Source of the DNA: an uncultured Ruminococcus sp.
GTDB lineage: Bacteria; Bacillota; Clostridia; Oscillospirales; Ruminococcaceae
Direction of reading: 5' to 3'
Assembly (NCBI RefSeq): GCF_937915125.1
Contig: NZ_CALDMP010000066.1
Location: forward strand, 1 to 27,034
DNA length: 27,034 bases
Made by a program: the position numbers and the translations under genes
Notes under the pieces: model-generated
Told to the model about the DNA's origin: nothing
Seen by the model: only the letters and a program-made list of their open reading frames with translations
The model's database searches: none
Shown: positions 7,408 to 13,636 of the stretch, in pieces
Position numbering within the stretch: position 1 is the first letter of the stretch
Layout of the letters: each line of letters opens with the position of its first letter

Positions 7408-7497
7408 GGCGTTGCTGCTTGAACTTCTGCATTGCAGTGGTGATTCCTTGATGTGAAAACATTACGAGATATCATTCAGTTTGGAGGACAAAGAATT

Positions 7498-8742
7498 ATG
7501 GATTCTGGAAATATTGCATTTGTGATGATATGTGCAGCGTTGGTATTCTTTATGACGCCGGGTCTGTCTTGTTTTTACGGTGGTCTGGTGCGCCGGAAAA
7601 ACGCTGTGAACACCATGTTCGCTTCGGTGGTTACCATTGGTACAGGAATTGTCATGTGGGTACTGTTCGGCTATTCCCTTTCGTTCGGAACAGATCATTT
7701 TGGCATAATTGGTGATTTCAGCTGGTTTGGTCTGGAAGGTGTATCTCTGACGGAACCCTATGTGGAGGGACAGCAGATTCCCAATATGGTATTCTGCCTG
7801 TTCCAGATGATGTTTGCTGTTATTACGCCGGCGCTGATTACTGGATCTGTTGCCGGAAGAATGCGGTTTAAGTCCCTGTTTGTATTCCTGGTTTTGTGGA
7901 GTCTGGTGGTATATTATCCCATGGCGCACATGGTCTGGGCAGACGGCGGATTCCTGGCGGAGATCGGTTCGGTAGACTTTGCTGGCGGCAACGTAGTGCA
8001 TATCAGCTCTGGTATTACGGCATTGGTGCTCTGTATTCTGCTTGGAAAGCGTTACGACTATACAAGAGCAAACTATAAAATTCACAGCATTCCCATGGTT
8101 GCACTTGGCGCATTTATCCTGCTGTTTGGCTGGTTCGGTTTCAATGCGGGTTCTGCGTTGGCAGCAGATGGTCTGGCAGCCCATGCCTTTGTCACAACGG
8201 CAGTTTCCTCGGCAGCAGCCATGCTCTCCTGGATGCTGTGCGATGTTCTGGTGAACAAGAAGGCAACTTTTGTGGGTGCATGCACAGGTATGGTTGCCGG
8301 GCTGGTAGGCATTACGCCGGGCGCAGGATTTGTGCCCATTTGGGCAGCAATTCTCATTGGTCTGACCACCTCGCCTATTTGCTTCTTCATGATCTCCTGG
8401 GCAAAGAAAAAGTTCGGTTATGATGATGCGCTGGATGCATTCGGCTGCCACGGTGTCGGCGGTATCTGGGGCGGTATCTGCACCGGATTGTTCACGAAGG
8501 CTTCGATAAACGATATCGGTCAGGGCAACGGCTTGTTCTTCGGCGATACAAAGCTGTTTCTCATGCAGTTGGCTAGTATCGGTATTACCATTGTCGTGGC
8601 AGTTGTGGGTACGCTGATCTGCTACGGTATTACCCGGCTGCTCACCGGTCAGATTCGTGTCAGCGAACGGGATGAGCGCATCGGTCTGGATCGCTCGCAG
8701 CACGGCGAATCGGCATATCCGTCGTTTAACGGCTTAGACTAA
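7498..8742 (+). CDS. amt: Ammonium transporter Amt
   Basis: The 414-residue protein has about eleven hydrophobic segments and strong Amt/MEP/Rh signatures. These include FFMTPGLSCFYGGLVRRKN at the N-terminus, GSVAGRMRF, the twin-histidine region DAFGCHGVGGIWGGICTGLF and AHMVWADGGFL. It conducts ammonium across the cytoplasmic membrane. The start at 7498 is preferred to an in-frame upstream ATG at 7453, because TTGGAGG lies 11 bases before it and Amt proteins normally begin with a short segment before the first helix. The P-II gene follows after 20 bases, the classical amtB-glnK pair in which P-II plugs the channel when nitrogen is plentiful. Control probably involves the leader attenuator at 7283-7419. 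Confidence 0.96.
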   Translation: MDSGNIAFVMICAALVFFMTPGLSCFYGGLVRRKNAVNTMFASVVTIGTGIVMWVLFGYSLSFGTDHFGIIGDFSWFGLEGVSLTEPYVEGQQIPNMVFCLFQMMFAVITPALITGSVAGRMRFKSLFVFLVLWSLVVYYPMAHMVWADGGFLAEIGSVDFAGGNVVHISSGITALVLCILLGKRYDYTRANYKIHSIPMVALGAFILLFGWFGFNAGSALAADGLAAHAFVTTAVSSAAAMLSWMLCDVLVNKKATFVGACTGMVAGLVGITPGAGFVPIWAAILIGLTTSPICFFMISWAKKKFGYDDALDAFGCHGVGGIWGGICTGLFTKASINDIGQGNGLFFGDTKLFLMQLASIGITIVVAVVGTLICYGITRLLTGQIRVSERDERIGLDRSQHGESAYPSFNGLD

Positions 8743-8762
8743 TTACAGGAGGAGAGACAGAG

Positions 8763-9125
8763 ATGATTATTAAAGTGGAAGCAATTATCCGGGAAGAAAA
8801 GCTGGAGGATGTGCTGGATGCACTGGCAGCACTGGATGTGCATGGTGTAACCTGCTATCAGGTCATGGGCTGCGGCACCCAGCGTGGTCTGAAAGAATAT
8901 GCCTATGTGCGTGGTCACCAGCAGGTGGAAATTCAGATGCTCCCGAAGATCAAGCTGGAGGTGCTTGTTTCCTCAGAAGAATGGGAGCAAAAAACCATTG
9001 ATACCATTCAGAAAGCGGCATATACCGGGAATATCGGCGACGGAAAGATCTTCAGTTACGATGTCCGGGAAGCCATGCGGATTCGTACCAAGGAAACTGG
9101 GTATGATGCCATTCAGCCGGAATAA
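8763..9125 (+). CDS. glnK: P-II nitrogen regulatory protein (GlnK type)
   Basis: This 120-residue P-II protein has the ferredoxin-like core and the B-loop TGNIGDGKIFSYD (about 88-100), followed by the C-terminal signature REAMRIRTKETGYDAI. The T-loop (about 37-60) starts GCGTQRG and ends MLPK. It is about three residues longer than in E. coli GlnB and has Gln, not Tyr, at the position of the uridylylated Tyr51; two other tyrosines (46 and 48) sit nearby. P-II trimers sense ATP/ADP and 2-oxoglutarate and bind Amt. The loss of Tyr51 argues against GlnD-type uridylylation. AGGAGG precedes the ATG, and amt lies directly upstream in the same operon. Confidence 0.93.
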   Translation: MIIKVEAIIREEKLEDVLDALAALDVHGVTCYQVMGCGTQRGLKEYAYVRGHQQVEIQMLPKIKLEVLVSSEEWEQKTIDTIQKAAYTGNIGDGKIFSYDVREAMRIRTKETGYDAIQPE

Positions 9126-9207
9126 GTTGATTCCAGCAGCTGCATTGTGAAACTGCACAAGAATGCGCCTTGTATCTATACAAAGTACACAAAAGTTGTA
9201 AAATGTC

Positions 9208-9236
9208 TTGTGGTTTGTCGAAAAATGTATTACAAT
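9208..9236 (+). promoter_or_regulatory. Candidate promoter of the ior operon
   Basis: TTGTGG (9208-9213) and TACAAT (9231-9236) are spaced by 17 bases. The predicted transcript start, about 9243, falls at the start of the hairpin at 9240-9270. Confidence 0.5.
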
Positions 9237-9239
9237 AAT

Positions 9240-9272
9240 AAGGAGACACTGTCTGAAACGGTGTCTCCTTTT
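9240..9272 (+). terminator. Hairpin between glnK and iorA: terminator or 5' leader hairpin
   Basis: aaggagacac (9240-9249) pairs perfectly with gtgtctcctt (9261-9270), followed by a short T-run. It can terminate amt-glnK transcripts. If the promoter at 9208-9236 is used, the same hairpin would be at the extreme 5' end of the ior mRNA. A smaller stem, ctgtca / tgacag, follows at 9275-9292. Confidence 0.6.
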
Positions 9273-9320
9273 CACTGTCAATATTCTGACAGACCAAATC
9301 CATCGAAAGAAGGGAATCTG

Positions 9321-11078
9321 TTGAACAATTCCAGAATTATGCTGGGGAACGCTGCCATTGCACAGGGTGCCTATGAAGCCGGTGTAAAGGTTTCTGCCGC
9401 CTACCCGGGCACGCCCAGCACAGAAATCAGCGAATGTATTGCAAAATATCCCGAGATCTATGCCGAATGGTCTCCCAATGAAAAAGTTGCCATGGAAGTC
9501 GCCATCGGCGCATCCATTGCCGGCGTCCGTGCCATGGCTTCTATGAAGCTTGTGGGTGTCAACGTGGCATCCGACCCCCTGTATTCTATTGCCTATGCCG
9601 GTGTGAACGGCGGTTTGGTGCTGGTTGCCGCAGACGACCCGGGCATTTACAGCTCCCAGAACGAACAGGACACCCGGATGGTGGCACGTGCCGCTATGGT
9701 TCCGGTGCTGGAGCCGTCGGACAGCGAAGAAGCCCGCATTTTCACAAAGCTTGCTTTTACATATAGTGAACAGTATGACACGCCTGTGATCGTCCGCACT
9801 ACCACACGGCTCTCCCACTCTCAAGGCATCGTACACACGGAGGCACGGGAAGAAGTACCGGACAAGCCTTATGTCCGCAACATCGAAAAGAATGTCCTCA
9901 TGCCGGCGAATGCCAGAAAGCGCCATGTGATCGTGGAACAGCGCATGAAGCAGATGGCAGAGGATGCCTGCACATTTGACATCAACCGCATAGAATACCG
10001 TGATAAGAAGATCGGTGTGATTACCAGCGGTATTCCCTATCAGTATGTCCGTGAGGCTTTGCCGGATGCTTCTGTCCTGAAACTGGGTCTGGTACATCCC
10101 CTGCCGAAAAAACTAATCGAGGAATTTGCCGCAAATGTGGAGACGCTCTATGTTGTGGAAGAACTGGAACCGGTGATGGAAGAACAGATCCGCTCCTGGG
10201 GTATTTCTGTTATCGGCAAGGAAATCTTCACAGTACAGGGCGAATACAGCGCAAACATGCTGCGCCGTGCTATTCTTCATGAGGATGTACAACTGACACA
10301 TCCGGCAGAAGCACCTCAGCGGCCACCCATTCTCTGCCCGGGATGTCCTCACCGCAGCGTCTTTTCTGTGATGAAAAAACTGAAACTTCACGGCGCAGGC
10401 GATATCGGCTGTTACACCCTGGGGGCAGTTGCACCTCTGGGCGTACTGGATTTCAATGTCTGCATGGGTGCCAGCATTTCCACACTCCATGGCATGGAAA
10501 AGGCAAAGGGCAAGGAATATGTCCAGGACTGGGTGGCGCTCATTGGCGACTCCACATTCCTGCACACCGGCGTCAATTCCCTGATGAATATGGTGTACAA
10601 TAAGGCAACAGGAACAGTGATTATCCTGGATAACTCCACCACCGGCATGACCGGACATCAGGATCATGCGGCAACGGGAAAGACACTCCAGGGTGAACCG
10701 ACCTATGCCATCAATATCTATCACCTTTGTCAGGCAATGGGCATCGAACATGTCTATGAGATCGATGCTTTTGACATCGAAGGATTGGAGGCACTGCTGA
10801 AACGGGAGACAAAGCGTGATGCACTGTCTGTGATTATTACAAAGTCTCCTTGTGCACTTTTAAAGGAATTCGTCCCCAAGGGCAAGTGTATCGTCCACGA
10901 TGATGTCTGCAAAAAATGTGGTCAGTGCCTTGCGCCAGGCTGTCCGGCAATGATCAAGCAGGAAAACGGCGTGCCGAAGATCGACCCGGCAATGTGCAAC
11001 GGCTGCGAACTCTGCGCAAAACGGTGTAAATTCGGTGCCATTGAACTGATCCCAAGGGAAAAAGGAGGCAAAGCATAA
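9321..11078 (+). CDS. iorA: Indolepyruvate:ferredoxin oxidoreductase, alpha subunit
   Basis: This subunit of about 585 residues oxidatively decarboxylates aryl 2-oxo acids (from Trp, Phe, Tyr) to aryl-acyl-CoA, passing electrons to ferredoxin. Seen in order are the N-terminal pyrimidine-binding domain (GAYEAGVKVSAAYPGTPSTE), the TPP-binding domain (CPGCPHRSVFSVM, then LIGDSTFLHTGVNSL) and a C-terminal double 4Fe-4S ferredoxin domain. The cluster cysteines are 530, 533, 536, 541 and 559, 562, 565, 569. The start is taken as TTG at 9321 after AAGGGA (9310-9315). An open frame continues upstream, but its translation runs through the promoter and hairpin region and does not look like protein. ATG 9339 is an alternative. 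The stop overlaps the iorB start (TAATG). Confidence 0.93.
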   Translation: MNNSRIMLGNAAIAQGAYEAGVKVSAAYPGTPSTEISECIAKYPEIYAEWSPNEKVAMEVAIGASIAGVRAMASMKLVGVNVASDPLYSIAYAGVNGGLVLVAADDPGIYSSQNEQDTRMVARAAMVPVLEPSDSEEARIFTKLAFTYSEQYDTPVIVRTTTRLSHSQGIVHTEAREEVPDKPYVRNIEKNVLMPANARKRHVIVEQRMKQMAEDACTFDINRIEYRDKKIGVITSGIPYQYVREALPDASVLKLGLVHPLPKKLIEEFAANVETLYVVEELEPVMEEQIRSWGISVIGKEIFTVQGEYSANMLRRAILHEDVQLTHPAEAPQRPPILCPGCPHRSVFSVMKKLKLHGAGDIGCYTLGAVAPLGVLDFNVCMGASISTLHGMEKAKGKEYVQDWVALIGDSTFLHTGVNSLMNMVYNKATGTVIILDNSTTGMTGHQDHAATGKTLQGEPTYAINIYHLCQAMGIEHVYEIDAFDIEGLEALLKRETKRDALSVIITKSPCALLKEFVPKGKCIVHDDVCKKCGQCLAPGCPAMIKQENGVPKIDPAMCNGCELCAKRCKFGAIELIPREKGGKA

Positions 11079-11677
11079 TGCAGTCCAAAAATATTATGAT
11101 CGTAGGCGTAGGCGGACAGGGTACGCTCCTCACCAGCCGTGTGCTGGGCAAGATCGCTCTGACCGGCGGCTATGATGTAAAGCTGTCTGAGGTACACGGC
11201 ATGGCACAGCGTGGCGGCAGTGTTGTTACCTTTGTACGCTATGGCGAAACTGTGGCTGAGCCAATTGTGGAAGAGGGACAGGCAGATATTCTCATTGCCT
11301 TCGAACGGCTGGAAGCCCTGCGCTATGCCCACTTCTTAAAACCGGATGGTGCAATTATCGTCAACGACACCCGCATTGACCCCATGCCCGTTGTCATTGG
11401 TGCAGCGGAATATCCGGAGGGTATTCTGGATACACTCCGGCAGTCCTACAAAGTGCTGGCAGTAGATGCCACTGCAGAAGCCCTAAAGCTGGGCAATTCT
11501 CGTGTGTTCAACACCATTATTCTCGGGGTTGCTGCACAGAAAATGGAATTTTCTAAGGAAGAATGGCTGGATGTCATTGCAGATACGGTACCGCCAAAAA
11601 CCGTTTCTATCAATCAGACCGCATTCCTCACCGGCTATACCTACACCGGCACTGATACAACGGAAGAACAGGAGTAA
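11078..11677 (+). CDS. iorB: Indolepyruvate:ferredoxin oxidoreductase, beta subunit
   Basis: This 199-residue protein is the gamma-type domain of the 2-oxoacid:ferredoxin oxidoreductase family. It starts with the glycine-rich IMIVGVGGQGTLLTSRVLG and contains SEVHGMAQRGGSVVTFVRYG, both typical of IorB, and has the usual length for that subunit. Its ATG shares one base with the iorA stop, indicating translational coupling and assembly of an alpha-beta complex. The acyl-CoA synthetase gene begins 6 bases after its stop, so all three genes are one operon. Confidence 0.94.
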   Translation: MQSKNIMIVGVGGQGTLLTSRVLGKIALTGGYDVKLSEVHGMAQRGGSVVTFVRYGETVAEPIVEEGQADILIAFERLEALRYAHFLKPDGAIIVNDTRIDPMPVVIGAAEYPEGILDTLRQSYKVLAVDATAEALKLGNSRVFNTIILGVAAQKMEFSKEEWLDVIADTVPPKTVSINQTAFLTGYTYTGTDTTEEQE

Positions 11678-11682
11678 ATAGT

Positions 11683-13317
11683 ATGCCAATTACGGAACTT
11701 TTAGAAGAAAATGCCCGGAAATACGGCGATGATGTCTGCCTGGTGGAGGTCAATCCCCAGGTTCAGGAAAAACGCCGTGTGCTCTGGAAAGATTATGATC
11801 TGATCCAGCCCACTTCATCATTCTGGTACCGCCGGGAGATCACCTGGCATGTCTTTGATGAAAAGGCAAACCGTTTCGCCCAGCTGCTCATTAGCCGTGG
11901 TGTCAAAAAGGGAGACAAAGTTGCTATTCTGCTCATGAACTGTCTGGAGTGGCTGCCCATTTATTTTGGTATTCTGAAAACCGGTGCTCTTGCTGTGCCT
12001 ATGAATTTCCGCTACAGTGCAGAGGAAATTCAGTATTGCCTGGATCTGGCAGATGTGGACGTGTTGGTATTCGGTCCCGAATTTATCGGGCGCATTGAAA
12101 CCATTGCTGAATCCATCAGCAAAAATCGGCTGCTCTTTTATGTAGGCGGCGACTGTCCATCCTTTGCCGAGGACTATGACAAGCTGACCTCAAACTGCGC
12201 CAGTATCTCCCCTGGCATTTCCATCCAGGACGAGGACGATGCTGCCATTTATTTCTCTTCGGGAACAACGGGATTCCCCAAAGCTATTCTGCATACCCAC
12301 CGCAGTCTCATGCATTCGTGCAAAGTGGAACAGAATCACCACCACCAGACCAAAGACGACGTATTTCTCTGCATTCCGCCCCTGTATCACACGGGGGCAA
12401 AAATGCACTGGTTCGGTAGTCTGTTGACTGGCGGCCGTGCTGTGCTGCTGAAAGGCGTTAATCCGGAAACCATTTTGCAGACTGTTTCCCGGGAAAAGTG
12501 TACCATTGTCTGGCTGCTGGTGCCCTGGGCGTTGGACATTCTGGAAGCCCTGGACAACGGCTCTGTCCGTCTGGAGGATTATGAGCTGAGTCAATGGCGG
12601 CTGATGCACATCGGCGCACAGCCTGTCCCCCAGAGTCTTATTAAGCGTTGGAAGGAATATTTCCCCCACCACCAGTATGATACCAACTATGGGCTTAGCG
12701 AATCCATCGGTCCTGGCTGTGTGCATCTGGGGCTGGAAAATATCCACAAGGTCGGTGCCATCGGTGTACCGGGCTATGGCTGGGAGGTCAAGATCATTGA
12801 CGAAAACGGACAGGATGTGCCACAGGGTGGTGTTGGTGAACTGGCAGTCAAAGGTCCCGGCGTCATGAAGTGCTACTACAATAATCCGGAGGCTTCTGCG
12901 GAGGTGCTTCACGATGGCTGGCTCTATACCGGTGATATGGCACGGCAGGATGGGGATGGCTTCTATTTCCTGGTAGACCGGAAAAAGGACGTGGTTATCA
13001 GCGGCGGCGAAAATATCTATCCCGTTGAAATCGAGAATTTCATGAGCAAATTCGAGAAGATCAAGGACGTTGCCGTGATCGGACTTCCGGACAAGCGTCT
13101 GGGCGAGATCGCCACAGCCATTGTGGAACTGAAACAGGGCGTGGAGTGCACCGAAGAAGAGATCAATGAATTCTGTCTGGGTATGCCCCGTTATAAGCGT
13201 CCCCGGAAGATTATTTTTGCTCCCGTTCCCCGGAACGCCACCGGAAAGATTGAAAAGCCGAAGCTGCGGAAAATGTACTGCGGCGATTGCCTGATTGAAA
13301 AGGAAAATCAGGGCTGA
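11683..13317 (+). CDS. AMP-forming acyl-CoA synthetase (ANL superfamily)
   Basis: The 544-residue enzyme has the full set of adenylate-forming motifs: the P-loop FSSGTTGFPK at 191-200, YGLSES, GWLYTGD, DRKKDVVISGGENIYP, and the C-terminal catalytic lysine in TGKIEKPK (about Lys522). These enzymes join a carboxylic acid to CoA through an acyl-adenylate. The operon with iorAB suggests arylacetates or related acids as substrates. It could activate such acids or, run in reverse, recover ATP from the acyl-CoA made by Ior. Which acid is used cannot be read from the sequence, and a fatty or aromatic acid remains possible. Repeat copy D and a terminator follow. Confidence 0.9.
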   Translation: MPITELLEENARKYGDDVCLVEVNPQVQEKRRVLWKDYDLIQPTSSFWYRREITWHVFDEKANRFAQLLISRGVKKGDKVAILLMNCLEWLPIYFGILKTGALAVPMNFRYSAEEIQYCLDLADVDVLVFGPEFIGRIETIAESISKNRLLFYVGGDCPSFAEDYDKLTSNCASISPGISIQDEDDAAIYFSSGTTGFPKAILHTHRSLMHSCKVEQNHHHQTKDDVFLCIPPLYHTGAKMHWFGSLLTGGRAVLLKGVNPETILQTVSREKCTIVWLLVPWALDILEALDNGSVRLEDYELSQWRLMHIGAQPVPQSLIKRWKEYFPHHQYDTNYGLSESIGPGCVHLGLENIHKVGAIGVPGYGWEVKIIDENGQDVPQGGVGELAVKGPGVMKCYYNNPEASAEVLHDGWLYTGDMARQDGDGFYFLVDRKKDVVISGGENIYPVEIENFMSKFEKIKDVAVIGLPDKRLGEIATAIVELKQGVECTEEEINEFCLGMPRYKRPRKIIFAPVPRNATGKIEKPKLRKMYCGDCLIEKENQG

Positions 13318-13331
13318 GTCTCTGTTCACGA

Positions 13332-13381
13332 AAGGCAACACCGCATAAAGAACGCATGACGGCTTTGCGTGGTATTGCTTT
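13332..13381 (+). repeat. Palindromic intergenic repeat, copy D
   Basis: Arms 13332-13350 and 13363-13381 pair imperfectly, with three wobbles and two mismatches. The loop sequence resembles that of copy C. It begins 15 bases after the acyl-CoA synthetase stop. Confidence 0.75.
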
Positions 13382-13386
13382 AGCCC

Positions 13387-13415
13387 TTGAAAACGTTCCG
13401 GTGGAACGTTTTCAA
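13387..13415 (+). repeat. Perfect 13-pair inverted repeat
   Basis: ttgaaaacgttcc (13387-13399) and ggaacgttttcaa (13403-13415) are perfectly complementary around ggt. No T-run follows. It sits between repeat copy D and the terminator, so it may be a second structural element at the operon end or a protein-binding site. Confidence 0.7.
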
Positions 13416-13431
13416 CGTAATATGAATCATT

Positions 13432-13462
13432 AAAACCGGGCAGAGAAATTTGTCCGGTTTTT
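13432..13462 (+). terminator. Intrinsic terminator of the ior operon
   Basis: aaaaccgggca (13432-13442) pairs with tgtccggtttt (13451-13461) with one G-U wobble, and ends in a T-run. It closes the iorA-iorB-acyl-CoA synthetase transcript. Confidence 0.8.
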
Positions 13463-13540
13463 GATTGATATTCGGCAAAACCACCAAAGAACAATTGTAA
13501 AATTTGTATAAATCAACCCTCCTTAAGGAAAAATAATTGG

Positions 13541-13569
13541 TTGACATGCAAATAAAAAAATGTTATAAT
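13541..13569 (+). promoter_or_regulatory. Sigma-A promoter of the GH5 cellulase gene (perfect consensus)
   Basis: TTGACA (13541-13546) and TATAAT (13564-13569) are spaced by 17 bases in an A/T-rich stretch. No catabolite-control operator was recognised next to it. Confidence 0.87.
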
Positions 13570-13636
13570 AAAAATAATACATGCCAATTTTATGGTTTTT
13601 TTCGAAACGTATGACAAACAGGAGGATTGGAAGATT

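Larger units (their letters stand above)
7283..7419 (+). promoter_or_regulatory. Structured amt leader, candidate ANTAR-type attenuator
   Basis: The leader carries a hairpin at 7291-7311 (6-pair stem, 9-base loop containing AGAGAA). A second hairpin at 7323-7336 (GGAC / GTCC) has hexaloop AATGGC, with A at position 1 and G at position 4. Its 3' half is also the 5' strand of the terminator at 7331-7370, so the two folds exclude each other. A third hairpin at 7396-7419 shows another AATGGC loop, and the 10-mer ACAATGGCGT occurs at 7325-7334 and 7403-7412. ANTAR antiterminators are known to bind paired hairpins with A1/G4 hexaloops next to nitrogen genes. The first hairpin is not a clean hexaloop, which limits confidence. 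Confidence 0.5.

Noticed and set aside
7462..8703. Open frame of 413 codons on the minus strand across amt
   Set aside because: Amt is certain from its motifs; the antisense frame has no recognisable domain or start signal.
9150..9176. A fifth, degenerate copy of the palindromic repeat
   Set aside because: Only a short actgcacaa-like stretch with a 5-pair stem is present; this is too little to call.
9147..9320. N-terminal extension of IorA from an ATG at 9147
   Set aside because: The extension would pass through a promoter and a perfect hairpin, looks unlike protein, and IorA relatives begin near the glycine-rich GNAAIAQGAYEAG sequence.
12190..13494. Open frame of 434 codons on the minus strand across the acyl-CoA synthetase
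   Set aside because: It is a shadow of a gene whose catalytic motifs are all present, and it runs through the repeat and terminator.
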